Positions 1 through 10,900 of a stretch of DNA of 64,000 bases are shown one piece after another. The position numbers and the translations under genes were made by a program. The number at the start of each line of letters is the position of its first letter. The stretch's first letter is position 1. The DNA is from Zanthoxylum bungeanum (lineage: Eukaryota > Streptophyta > Magnoliopsida > Sapindales > Rutaceae), in contig SKCR01029064.1 in NCBI GenBank assembly GCA_019454045.1, positions 1-64,000 of the forward strand, given 5' to 3'. The notes below the pieces were generated by a model. The model did not search any database and was not told where the DNA came from. It saw nothing but the letters and a program-made list of their open reading frames with translations.

Positions 1-1
1 A

Positions 2-649
2 ATGCCAACTTCAGTCTCTCTACAACTTGCTGATAGAACCCTCGTATTTCCAAGTGGCGCAGTTGAGGATGTGCTGGTCAAGGTTGAAAAATTCATTTTC
101 CCAGCAGATTTTATTGTCCTTGATATGGAGGAAGACGTAGACATGCCAATCGTCCTAGGGAGACCATTCTTGCCTACAGGTCGAACCATTATTGATGTAC
201 AAAAAGTAGAATTAACCATGAGGGTACATGACCAAGAGGTAACATTCAATGTTTTCAAGGCCATGAATTTCCCAGATGATGAAAAGAATGAGGAATGTTT
301 CAGACTTGATGTGATACACAGTACCATTCAGAACTCCAATGTAATGCAAAGTTCTACTTACAAACTTAAAACATGTCAATTTCCTGTGGAACCTGAAGCT
401 AAAGCGTCTTTTATACTGAAAAAGCCAATTCTTGCACTACAAGCAACAAAAGAGAAAAAGTTCCACCAGCTCAACGAATTGGAGGAATTTCACAATCAGC
501 CTTTTGAGGATGCCAAATTGTACAAAGAAAAGGCCAATAAGAGACATGATGAGAAGTTAGTGCACATACAACTGGAACCAGGACAGAAGGTACTGTTAAA
601 CAAATCAAGGGTGAAATTCTTCCCATGGAAGCCAAAATCACGGTGGTAA
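2..649 (+). pseudogene. Ty3/gypsy protease-integrase fusion remnant (Athila/Tat-like)
   Basis: This is one open frame of 215 codons made of two distant parts of a gypsy polyprotein. The first ~100 residues are the C-terminal half of a plant retropepsin-like domain, with LQLADRTLVFPSG and VLGRPFLPTGRTIIDVQK, the latter typical of the Athila/Tat (OTA) lineage. The last ~55 residues match the end of integrase: LNELEEF, then GQKVLLNKSRVKFFPWK. Reverse transcriptase, RNase H and most of integrase are missing, and the join (around residues 140-155) stays in frame. The 5' end runs off the window, so the first ATG is only a convenience start. A truncated Copia LTR follows within 20 bases. It cannot encode a working polyprotein. 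The domain calls are firm; the lineage is inferred. Confidence 0.8.
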
Positions 650-663
650 AGTCCTAGATGACC

Positions 664-1221
664 AAAACCCAGAAGAGGCGTACACAGAACCTGTTAAAGT
701 CCTGGACGACCAAAACCAAAGCTTATTGATTGTCGCAAATACTAGCGATGCAAGTCTCAGGTTAAGACCAAATACACCTACCCTGATGCGGATTCCCATA
801 GACACATAGTCATACTACCAATGGGATTCTGCGGGGTCTATCCAGAGCGAATCTGTTTTCGTACCATCGGTAAACACAACCTCCTATCACACTTGCATAA
901 GTATCCAATACTTAAATATATGAGAACTATGCTGTTATGCTTCCTTAACACTTGTGAGTGTAATACTAGCTTATTCCGCATTATCGATGTCCAGTCTCGA
1001 TAATACTATGACTAGGGATATTTAATGATTAAACCTTTATGGATTGATATTGTCTCATATCTTATCATCGGAACTAATCATAGGGACTTTTATAATTTAT
1101 ATATTTAAGTAATCAAATTACAAAATGATAAAATGAAATTTCCATTGTCACATAGTTAATTTGTACAAAAACCACAATGTCTTTTACAAATAGTGACGCT
1201 CTGGGTCATAATTGTCTAACA
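664..1221 (-). mobile_element. Truncated Copia LTR (5' ~560 bp of the LTR)
   Basis: Read on the minus strand from 1221, it follows the first ~560 bases of the Copia LTRs at 13424 and 19060. Shared landmarks are the TGTTAGACA-type start, the 'tagtgacgct..gggtcata' block, the TTAATCATTAAATATCC block and the 'cctcttctggg' block. The rest of the LTR and all internal sequence are absent. It has diverged more than the complete copies downstream, which suggests an older insertion. The left edge is set where similarity stops, next to the gypsy remnant. Confidence 0.8.
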
Positions 1222-1775
1222 GTAAGCTATGAACAATCTTAGATCTATGGTCTAATCTAACTTCCGGAATCGATATCAAATATCGCTCATATTGTAAGTT
1301 ATAAGATAATTTTCTTCGATAAGAAATAATAGAACCATTAAGTATCAAATACTTTGTAAATGATTCTGAAATCCTATTGAACTTATACAAAAGATGTTTT
1401 AGGGTTTTTTCATCTTATTAATTATATAGTTCCATTTATACTTTATCACTCTTACTTTTTACTTCAATAAGTTAAGTCTTTTCTACAATGGTCAACATCT
1501 TATGTTACAAACCAAGTAATAAAATATTTTTACTACTCGAGATCGTAGAAAATATATTCCATCAAATAAAATTCAACATTCTATTAAATAGAATAAATGA
1601 TAAACTTTTTCTTCTACCTCCGAGGCGCAAGTATTTTCAATTATATAACTATTATACAAAAGAAAGATTCAAATATCAAAATTTTCAAGTTTCTAATTTT
1701 CTACCTATACATATCATATACGTAACTGTTGAAACTAATGAAACCATAATTAAAATGACGTATTAAGTTACTGGA
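1222..1775. other. AT-rich unclassified sequence
   Basis: About 550 bases of AT-rich sequence with no recognisable domain, LTR end or RNA. The short open frames here (for example 1488-1766) have the low-complexity composition expected by chance. The last five bases, CTGGA, are the candidate target site of the LTR that starts at 1776, but no partner was found. Confidence 0.4.
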
Positions 1776-2202
1776 TGTAATGACCGGAAGTTCTGTTACT
1801 ATTACATTATAAAACCATGTTATTGCAAGATGAATGTATCATAACATAAATTACGTTGGGACACATATATACTTATGGAACGACTTCGGGGGCAATCGGT
1901 AAATTCTTCGGAAGTCCGATACGAGATTCCAAGATATTCCATTCTGGTCAGCCCATGGTATTTGGGCCGTAATATTTTCATACAAACTCTGATTTTTATG
2001 AGTTCTATATCGTCGGAAAGCTAAGATCGAGATCTACAACTTTTGCGTTGAACATTTTTCCAAATTCGGACCTGAAATAGGTCAAAAACATAAGTCAAAA
2101 GTTTGGATGAATAGTAATTTCAGGCTCAATTGTAAGAATCTCGAACTTTCCACAAACTTCTACACTTTTCTCCAATTATCCAAATATCCAAAAAAATCCT
2201 AG

Positions 2203-2212
2203 TATATAAAGG
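2203..2212 (+). promoter_or_regulatory. Putative TATA box of family C LTR, copy 1
   Basis: TATATAAAGG lies ~430 bp into the LTR, before a purine-rich stretch. The other family C LTRs have TATAAAAAGG in the equivalent place (22824, 41147). Conservation across copies supports a core promoter; the start site itself cannot be seen. Confidence 0.5.
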
Positions 2213-2751
2213 AGACATGATTTACAAATACTCAAAAAAATTGAAACAAAATGAGAAGAGAAAGCAAAAAACATGGGGATGAGAAAGAAGAAGAGGAGAA
2301 GGAAAAAGGAAGAAGAAGAAGAAGTGCAAATCAATTATTCATCAATCTAAGAAGAAGACAAGCTACCATGGGGGCTTGAGGAATGAAGAAAATTCAAGAG
2401 AAAGAAGGTAAAATACTTGACCAATAAACTTAGTTGTTAGATTTTAGAAGCATGATGATAGAATATGGATGTTGGGAAGATTATTATGTTTAGGTGATTG
2501 GGGTGTGATGATGATTGAGATGATAATTGTGTGATTAATCATATAGATTGAAAATTTTTAAGTTTTGGGTTTAATCATATAGAGTATATAGAATAGATTG
2601 AAAGTTAGTTATTGATGAGATCATAACTTAGTTTATGTGGAATTGAGTGTAATATGGTGTTTTGAGTATTGGTTGTAGTATGGGAATGTTAGGGTTTTGT
2701 ATTGGGTGAATTGGAATTGAAGAAGAAAGGGGCAGAATCCTGGAAAACTGC

Positions 2752-2838
2752 CTCGCATCGCGACGCACATCCCTTTTGTGTCGCGACGAGCAAAAGGAAA
2801 ATGGATGCACTTTTCTGGATGTTGCGCGTCGCGTCACA
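2752..2838. repeat. CG-rich palindromic motifs in family C LTR, copy 1
   Basis: Short TCGCGACG motifs in an otherwise AT-rich LTR: 'atcgcgacgca', 'gtcgcgacgag' and 'gcgtcgcgtcac'. The better preserved copies at 23504 and 41827 contain the perfect 12-bp palindrome GCGTCGCGACGC. Here they are partly decayed. Confidence 0.6.
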
Positions 2839-3401
2839 CTCAGAATTTCCCAAAATCAGTTTTAAAACACCGCAGTTCCACCCTAGCGTATTAGAGACCA
2901 CCATTAAGGTCTCACATCAGTTCATATGCACATATTACACCTTAGTATAAATATGATATACCAAGTTACGATATCACATTCTTGAATTTAGTAGTTTAGT
3001 CGAGTTCCAGAACTTATTTCGTAGTTTTTAGTCTAATCAAGTTATCACCTATAGACCATTGCAGGAGTTGCGATCTCCTTCGACGAAGCAGTATAGCTCA
3101 AGCCAGATTCTGAACACTGTGAGTGGACACTCTTCTTCTAAAATGATTTTTATTTTGTTATTTTTGTTTCAGACTTATATTTTACGCTATAGGGCGTTAG
3201 AAGATTTTCTTTACAGTTATCTCATGCAAGTTATGTTTGAGAAAAGACATGTCTTTTTTTTCAGAAAATATTTTATACAGTTTTGAGATTCAAAGTATGA
3301 TTTTTATGTTTTCGGGGCATGGGGGAAAAACCCACACTAGTATGTAACTTGATATAATTTGGAATTGACGGTCAGATAACATGTGCATAAGTAGAGGGAT
3401 G

Positions 3402-3695
3402 GGGGGACGACGATACGTAATGCCCCCAGATCCTAGTTGGGGGCTAGGGGGACAACGATACGTAACGCCCCTAGACCCTAGTTTCAAGGTCAGATAGTAG
3501 CATGGATCAGCACTACTGGCTCTAATTCAGTGGCTTGGGGGATGGCGATATGTAACGCCCCAAGATCACCAGTTTCAGGGACAATAGTGGCATGTTTTGG
3601 GGGACGGCGATACGTAACACCCCAAAGTCATGGTTTTGTATTCCTGGCTCCAGATAGGCTTATGGGGGGACGGCGATACGTAATGCCATCATACG
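3402..3695. repeat. Five near-palindromic GGCGATACGTAACGCC units, copy 1
   Basis: Five units of the form GGGG-AC-GGCGATACGTAACGCC-CC start near 3402, 3449, 3537, 3598 and 3666, separated by ~30-70 bp of unrelated sequence. The core is palindromic around TACGTA with one mismatched pair, and flanking G and C runs extend the stem. The same array occurs in the other two family C LTRs. Confidence 0.8.
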
Positions 3696-4314
3696 TCAAG
3701 TTTTTCAAATACCAGACTTTCAGAAAACAGTTTTCAACGATCAGATTTTAGAAACGGTTTTTAGAAAGCATATTTCAAAAAGATAAGTTTATAAGAAAGA
3801 TTTCAAGCAATGTTTTCAGAAAAAGAGTTTCATATTAGTTACTTCTTAAACTTGGTTTTAGAACCAAATGATTTTATATCAGTATTTTAGCTTTCCGTCC
3901 ACTCACTTAGATCGAATAGCGATCTAACCCTCCCACTCATAGTTTCCTTGTTTCGCAAGTTTTCTCAGAGGACGAGCTCGGTAGGACAGATATTGTTGTA
4001 GTTACTAGGGTTGGAGTCCACCAGTTCAAGTCAGGAAGAGATTGAGAGTCCAGTTAGAGTCAAATAAAAGTCTTGTATTAGTATTTGGGTTATGAGTAGC
4101 CATTATATAAACATGTGTCTTTATGTACACATTTACTGGAGCTGAGTTTGTATGTTAAATTGTTAAGCTTGGGCCACGGTCCCATACATACAATATATAT
4201 GTAATTAGAGAAAAGACTATTAGTAATTGAATCGCAGTTGTTAGAGTCAGCGGCTTATGGGGTTAGTACGGTCTATCCCTTGCCGGTAACATCTTCCGAA
4301 TTGGGGATGTTACA

Positions 4315-7300
4315 AAGATGGTATCAGAGCATGGTTTAGGGATTCAGTGACTGCAGTGGGCATAATGTTGGGGTCTAGTATACGCAGTATGTCTGGGATA
4401 GCCATATACGAGGCACTACCTCTCCAGTATCTGATCCTCGAGTACGTCCTCAAAGTTCTATAGATAGGTTAGTAAACTTTCTCAGATTATTTGAATAGTA
4501 CCCCTTATGAAAACCACTATACTCTAGACTCACGTTAAGAATTTTCCTGAAGATATTTTGACCTATTACCAGGAGTATAAACGAGATATGAAACCAGACA
4601 GTAAGATTCTAAGAAAAGTTACCCAGAGAGTGAGAAGAAAAAGCTATAAGAAGTAAGGAAGTATGCATAGTTAGTTAACCAGTTTGAGATGAGAAAAGTA
4701 AGGAGAAAATAAGAAATAGTAAAGTCTAAAGGATACCTACCCAGGAAAGTAGGAAGATAAAGAGAAAGTTAGAAAGGATAGTATGAAGGGATAGATAGAT
4801 GATCAAAAGAACATGTACTAGAGGTTCACGTAATCAGAGTTAATAAGAGAAAAATAAGTAGAAATAGATAAATAAAGATGTACCAGAATCTATAGAAGTA
4901 AAGTGAATAGAAAGAGCATGAGCAAGTATTAAAGTGCCTAATAGACATAATATGCATTCCCTCCTCAGAAATTTCTTTCAAATAGATTTAAGAGCCTCAA
5001 GTTCCTTATATAGGTAGCGAGTTCCTCGAATGACCAAGGCTAGCCATAAGACTGAATAATCAAGGAATCAGGAATAGTCATAGAGACTTCTAATAGATGT
5101 GAGATGTCATGACAATTCAGAGATTCTAGATTCCCCAACTCTGGCCCGCAGACAAATAAGATGAATGACATTAGAAAGATGATTAGTTGTCCTAACCAAG
5201 GAACCCAATAGATAAGGCCCGACCTACCCAGACCCTCACCCCTCCGTGATGCCAGTCAAGGAAATTGTCCTGATGAAGGCTAACTCATACCTACCTTACA
5301 TAGGAATACACTCTATCAGGACACAAAGTACCAAGAACAAGATACCGGAACTCATTGAGACATAAGATATTTGCCCTAGCCTAGCAGCATATAGGTGGCC
5401 GTAGAAACCCGACAAAAGTTCAGAAATGGAAAGACCTGGGAAGGTAGATTACCTAGAAAAATGATAAATGAAGTTTTCAAGGATACGAAGAAAAGAACCC
5501 AGTATAGTCCAAAGATCAAGGGAAGACAACAAATGGCTTGCAAGACTAGTAGGAGTTAACAGAATAGATAAAACATAGTAGGTCCTATAGATTAGCTTAA
5601 GGCCAGTAGAAAGATATGGAAGAACGAAAGGGTAGACCCGTAAGGTTGGTGATAATCAGAAATGACAATAGTACCAGAATGGACAGTAGAACATAGTCTT
5701 ATAGTTGTGATTTATAGCAAGAGCAAAAAGCATAAATTTAAGAAGTAGTCAGAAGAACTAACCACTATTAGCCTCAGTCGCATGGCGTAAAGCAAAGGAT
5801 CAGGATATGAAAGCAGTAAGCAGGAAAAAAGGAGTGATAAGAGAATTCAGCACGTATAATAACGTAGATAATGTAGTTTGGAAGCAAAAATGAAAGTGAG
5901 GACCTCAGAATGAGTGATAAAGGTAAAAAATTTTAAGGCATGGATTGGTTAATTCAGTTCCCAGCAGCATGAATAGAGAATTTTCCTTTCAATAGTCCTC
6001 GATTATGGTAAGTAATTAGATAGTTAACCAGACGTGTGAGAGAAAGAATAAGTAAGGAAGAGTATTTGACAAAATAGATGGATTGTGAGGCGCCTAGATA
6101 GTTGGATTAATAAGAACAAACCAAACTTAGATAAAAATTACGAGATAACAAAATCCTATATAAGACTGAAAAGTTTAAAGCCACAGTAAGCCAAGCCAAA
6201 TCTAGAAGTTGACTTAGAATCCCTTTGGGGGCGGTAAAGGCTCAAAGAAATAAAGGAATTGGAGAGAGCGGCTCTCAAGAGTAAAGTACGACTCATAAGA
6301 GTATCATTACATGAAGAAAGAAAGACTAGAGTAGAGAGTAACCCCTCAACCAAAGATTTGGTAGGAGATATCCTAAGCAATCGAAGTTAATTGAGTCTTC
6401 AGGAAAGTAAAGGTGTAAGGAGTTCAAGGATCTCAGACAAGAAAGAAACCTTGTAACAGAGTAAGTTTCTTAAGGAAGAATAACAAAGAGAGGTTAGCGA
6501 CGTTCAGAGAGAGAAAATAATGACTTCAGAAGATTTAATAATAGAGACTAAATAGAAGGAAGTGCAGAGACATCACGAGGAAGGTTTTAGAGACCATAAA
6601 TCAAGAAGGATTTTGCAGAAGAGGTAGTGTTTATAATAGTTGAAAATGATCAGAAGTAAAGTTGGAGAAGGTAAACCAGAGACTTTTAGCAGTAGCACCC
6701 TAGTGTAAGGAAAGATATCAGATATATACATTCACGAGAGTTCTAGGCTCATAGATGAGCAATATGTGTATTTAGACCACCATAATTGGAAGACCTCAGG
6801 ATAAGTTCCCACCCCTCTCATCCCTTGTTGGACAACAATCGTTGAAACAGATCTTCAAATTTATCTCAAGATATTCTGAGAAATAAGTAAAAGTATAGTA
6901 AATGAAGACCAAAAAATATAAGACATTCAGATGTAGTTAAGGACGAAACAAAAGTAAGAGATAATTCTGAGCAAAAGAGTTAGGAAATAAGTTATTAAGA
7001 TGGAGTAGTACATAAATAAAGTAATAGTCAAGTAATGACCGAAACTCCAAGGAACCAAGGTTTGATGAAATAATAAGTATGTAAAGAAAGAAGATATTTC
7101 TAAGGTAAGAAGGCAGAGAGAGACATAGACCAAGAAAGCTCTCAGTAGATAGTAGAATAAAGCAGAGAATGAAAAGAGTACTACGAAAAAGTTAGGGAAT
7201 GGGGATGTTTAGGTACAATGATGGTAGGAGAGAATACTTAACAAGTAAAGATAAAAGTAAGTAACAATAAGGTAATTTTGGTCAAGTAATCATACAAGGT

Positions 7301-7512
7301 ACCCAGCCCTAGTCTAAGTTGACCAAACCACTACGGGTTTGGGATGGTTTTAGCCACGGGTATGGGTGGTTTGGTAGATTCTTATCATAGTATGGAATCG
7401 AAGTGATAAGTTATTGCGAAGCTGTAATTGGCATAGAAAATGAATTCTCAAGCAACAGAATATGGACAAGTATGTGAGTAACGACCTTTGAAAGCAAAGA
7501 ACAAAAAAGTAT
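4315..7512 (+). mobile_element. Non-coding internal region of family C Gypsy, copy 1
   Basis: The region starts with spacer AAGA and a PBS and runs to the Ogre insertion at 7513. It is A-rich on this strand, and no gag or pol domain can be read in any frame. It still aligns with the internal region of copy 2: the block after the PBS (about 4325-4470 with 25167-25310), the 'tatagcaag.gcaaaaagc' block (~5710 with ~26530), and the 'accaaaccac..cgggtttggga' block (~7320 with ~39775). The family was therefore non-coding, or already degraded, before the copies separated. The final ~900 bp and the 3' LTR are missing here. Confidence 0.7.
4319..4334 (+). other. Primer-binding site (initiator tRNA-Met), family C copy 1
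   Basis: TGGTATCAGAGCATGG begins four bases after the LTR end. It is the standard complement of the 3' end of plant initiator tRNA-Met, used to prime minus-strand cDNA. Confidence 0.85.
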
Positions 7513-7672
7513 TGTAGGACACAGAAATCGGTGACGCATGCTGTTCTAGGCTCACGGCCTAGTTGGGAGTACGGAGTAACCCGCAGAGGACTAAACCAGA
7601 GAATAATGGAGTCGCCACCCGGTGTGCACCGGGAAAATATGATTTAAGGCCGCACTCACCACTCGCAAGGGA
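7513..7672 (-). mobile_element. Ogre/Tat-like 3' LTR fragment
   Basis: It begins TGTAGGACACAG and contains the conserved blocks 'gagtcgccacccggtg', 'aaggccgcactcacc' and 'ctcgcaaggga'. These also occur at the same distance from the end of the Ogre LTRs at 45387 and 52651. Only ~160 of ~2,830 LTR bases remain; the sequence then jumps directly into the tandem array of the internal region, so a deletion removed the rest of the LTR and the PPT. It is inserted in family C copy 1, with AGTAT as the candidate target site (7508-7512). Confidence 0.75.
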
Positions 7673-9720
7673 CTACAACTGATTATGTAGTGGGCCCTCA
7701 ACCCTGGGACGCATCCCAGAACTACAACCGACAATGGGGGCCCTCGACCCTGGGACGCATGCCAATACCGCTGACAATGTGGGCATCGCCCTCAAACTGA
7801 TGATGTAGTGGGTCCTCGACCCTAGGACGCATCCCGGAACTACAACTGATACCGACAATGCTGATGTGGGCCTCGCCCCAGACGGATACTGATGTGGGCC
7901 TCAACCCTGGACTGATACTGATGTGGGCCTGACCCCAAACTAATACTGACGTGGGCCTCACCCCAAACTGATACTAACGTGGGCCTCGCCCCCAGACTGA
8001 TACTGATGTGGGCCTCGCCCCCAGACTGATACCGATGTGGGCCTCGCCCTCAGAATGATACTGATGTGGGCCTTGCCCCCAAACTGATACTGATGCTGAT
8101 GTGGGCCTCGCCCCTAGGACTCATCCCCAAACTGATACTGATGTGGGCCTTGCCCCTGAACTGATACTGATGTGGGCCTCGCCTTTGGGATTCATTCCCG
8201 AATTCATTCCAAAACTCTGACGATGTGGGCCTCGACCCTGGGATTCATTCCCGGATTCATTCCAATATTCTGACGATGTTGACCTCGACTCTAGGATTCA
8301 TTCCCGAATTCATTCCAAAACTCTGACGATGTGGGCCTCGACCATGGGATTCATTCCAAAATTCTAACGATATCGGCCTCGACCCTGGGATTCATTCCAA
8401 AATTGTGACGATGTGGGCCTCGACCTTGGGATTCATTCCAAAATTCTGACAATGTGGGCCTCGACCTTGGGATTCATTCTCGGATTCATTCCAAAATTCT
8501 GACGATGTGGGCCTCAACCCTGTGATTCATTCCAAAACTCTGACGCTGCGGGCCTCGACCCTGGGATTCATTCCCCTGGGATTCATTCCCAAAACTGCTG
8601 ATAGTGTGGGCCTCGACCCTGGGATTCATTCCCAAAACTGCTGATAGTATGGGCCTCGACCTTAGGTTTCCTTCCCGAAAAACTGATGATGTAGTGGGCC
8701 TCGACCCTGAACTGATACTGATGTGGGCCTCGACCCATGCTTCCTCCTCGAAATGCCATTCTCGGCATACTGAACCTCATCCCCGAGGCATTACTGATGT
8801 GATGGTTCGTTCTCGAACTGTGCTGTGAGGTGGTCCATTCCGTAACCGTTACTGTGTGAGGTAGTCTATTCCCGAACCGTTACTGTGAGGTGGTCCATTC
8901 CTGAACCGTTACTGTGATGTGGTCCATTCCCGAACCTTGCTCAATTCTCAGAGTGCCATTACCGTCTTGTTCATTCCCAAACCTTGCTTTATTCTTGGAG
9001 TGTCATTCCCGGCTTGTTCATTCTCGAACTATGCTCTATTCTCAGAGTGTCATTCCCGGCTTGTTCATTCTTGAACTGTGCTCCATTCTCGGAGTGCCAT
9101 TCCCGGTTTGTTCATTCTCGAACTGTGCTCTATTCTCATAGTGCCATTACCGGCTTGTTCATTCCCGAACCTTGCTCCATTCTTGGAGTGCCATTCCCGG
9201 CTTGTTCATTCTCGAACTATGCTCCATTCTCAGAGTGTCATTCCCGGCTTGTTCATTCTTGAACTGTGCTCCATTCTCGGAGTGCCATTCCCGGCTTGTT
9301 CATTCTCGAACTGTGCTCCATTCTCGGAGTGCCATTCCGGACTGGTTCATTCTCGAACTGTGCTCCATTCTCGGAGTGCCATTCCTGGCTTATTCATTCT
9401 CGAACTGTGCTCCATTCTCGGAGTGCCATTCCTGGCTTGTTCATTCTCAAACTGTGCTCCATTCTCGGAGTTCCATTCCCGGATTGTTCATTCTTGAACT
9501 GTGCTTCATTCTCGGAGTGTCATTCCTGGCTTGTTCATTCTCCAACTGTGCTCCATTCTCGGAGTGCCATTCCCAGCTTTCTGATGATGTGTGGGCCTCA
9601 ACCCTGGGACTCATCCCCAAAACTGATACTGATGTGGGCCTCGACCCTTGGACGCATCCCCAAAACTGACACTGATGATGTGTGGGCCTTGACCCTGGGA
9701 TTCATTCCCGAAACTGATGA
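7673..9720. repeat. Ogre 3'-UTR tandem array (compound minisatellite)
   Basis: Two kilobases of consecutive arrays built from related words. 7680-8200: ~28-30-bp units around 'actgatgtgggcctcgcccc'. 8200-8700: 41-57-bp units around 'gggattcattcc' and 'gatgtgggcctcgaccc'. 8800-8945: ~30-bp units around 'gtggtccattcccgaacc'. 8945-9585: a 47-bp unit. 9585-9720: a return to 'gatgtgggcctcgaccc'. An array with the same words and different units sits at the same place in the element at 45085-55485. It is non-coding. Confidence 0.85.
8945..9585. repeat. 47-bp tandem repeat block, ~13 copies
   Basis: Successive 'ggcttgttca' words start at 9011, 9058 and 9105, giving a strict 47-bp period. The unit reads roughly 'tgttcattctcgaactgtgc' + 'tccattctcggagtgccatt' + 'cccggct'. 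Because 47 is not a multiple of three and the unit is stop-free on this strand, long open frames appear in all three forward phases; these are not genes. Confidence 0.9.
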
Positions 9721-10900
9721 TGCTATGTTGCTATTTCTGGTTGGCTTGCATTTGCCGCTTTCTCATTTTCTTTAAAACCTGTGAACAAAAACAAGACATA
9801 GATTGCGTGTATATGATGTGTATGCATGCATGCATGAATGTGTTTCCTATTCTGATGGGTTAGGTCTTCCTTGTGCTCTTTGGTGCTTCTTGCCTACAAA
9901 AGTCTTTGGTCACCCCTTGGTCTGCTTACAGTTTCTTTCCGTCAATTCTCTTCTGGTAATTGCTCAATTTTCTTTAGTCTCATGGCTCAAGATCTCATTG
10001 TTTCCCTTATTTACGGGGTGGTAGACTGGTCACCCCCGGTCTTGATTTAGCTTTATGCTTTTTACTGTTTGTCACTAGGTCAAGGTGGACCACGTGATGT
10101 GGCATTCCATATCATTATATTATATCACATGCTACGAAATAGTCCCAATAGTTACACATATTATTGCCCTCAAAGAATGCCCAGTATTGAAACCAGAGAA
10201 CCTTCAAAACTTTCAACACAAATCAATCTAAGTCTTTGAAAAAACGATCTAAGCAAGACTCAAAGTGTGTGTGTACAAAGATTCTTTCACAGCTTGATCC
10301 TTAAGTAAGCCAACTCAATGATTTCGTCAAAAAATTGGGATCGATGGATCAAACCAACCTAGATGTCTCAATTATGTCTGCAGTTGCTTTTTTGTGCTCA
10401 ATGTGGTATGGTTTTCTTCTTTTCTTTTGTCTCTCTCTTTTTTCCTTTTTTTTTTCTTTTTTTTCTTTTCTTTTCTTTTTTTCTTTCTCTTTTTTTTTCA
10501 ACACACCTACCCTTTAAGGTAGCATTTCTCCTCATGGTGGTCCTAATACTCGCCCATGGGTAGCTTCACGCTTATCGGTTATAGGTGGTTTAATTCTTTT
10601 CTTTAGAGACTTTTCTTTCATTTTCAACCATACCACACATCATAACATAAGCAAATCAAGATAGACATCTAAGCAAACGGCTACAATTTCTTCAACTAGT
10701 CACCTTGCTAACTACTCAGGTTTTCACCGCTAAGAACCTATAGTGAAGTGCTTACGATTCTAACATAGATCAATCACTCAAAGTATCAGATAAAAGCACA
10801 TCAAGAGTTTATCGTTTCTAAGATTTCACCCTAAAGCAAACGATTTCATCATTGGACTTATGCCTAACAATTTTTATATTGTGAAAATCGATATTTCCTA
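9721..10900 (-). mobile_element. Probable Ogre internal remnant and unclassified sequence
   Basis: From ~9757 to ~9870 the 'gctttctc..tttaaaacctgtgaaca' and 'gcatgcatgcatgaatgtg' blocks match ~49697-49830 of the gag-bearing Ogre element, so this is still element-derived. From ~9870 to 10900 I see no domain in either strand. The stretch holds a long pyrimidine tract (10416-10500). Where the Ogre fragment ends is unknown. Confidence 0.45.
10416..10500. repeat. Polypyrimidine simple-sequence tract
   Basis: About 85 bases almost entirely C and T (mainly T runs broken by C) on the plus strand. It is low-complexity sequence inside unclassified repeat DNA. Confidence 0.85.

Larger units (their letters stand above)
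1776..4314 (+). mobile_element. 5' LTR of chromovirus-like Gypsy, family C copy 1
   Basis: The LTR starts TGTAATGACC (a decayed TGTAACATCC) and ends GGGATGTTACA, the usual ends of plant chromovirus LTRs. It is followed four bases later by an initiator-Met PBS. It is 2,539 bp long and homologous to, but clearly diverged from, the LTRs at 22398-25156 and 40716-43469. It shares their internal landmarks: a TATA box, GCGTCGCGACGC-type palindromes and a block of near-palindromic GGCGATACGTAACGCC repeats. The matching 3' LTR is not in the window, because an Ogre fragment interrupts the element at 7513. Confidence 0.85.

Noticed and set aside
4315..7512. Possible gag-pol frames in the family C internal region
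   Set aside because: Every frame is closed within ~75 codons and no catalytic motif was found; only the non-coding alignment with copy 2 is supported.
8945..9585. Regularly spaced repeats resembling a CRISPR array
   Set aside because: There are no unique spacers; whole 47-bp units are repeated head to tail, and the context is a plant retrotransposon.
8914..9775. Several overlapping 75-170-codon open frames in three forward phases
   Set aside because: They are one 47-bp unit translated in rotating phases; the peptide repeats (HSRT-LHSRSAIPGLF type) follow the DNA repeat exactly.
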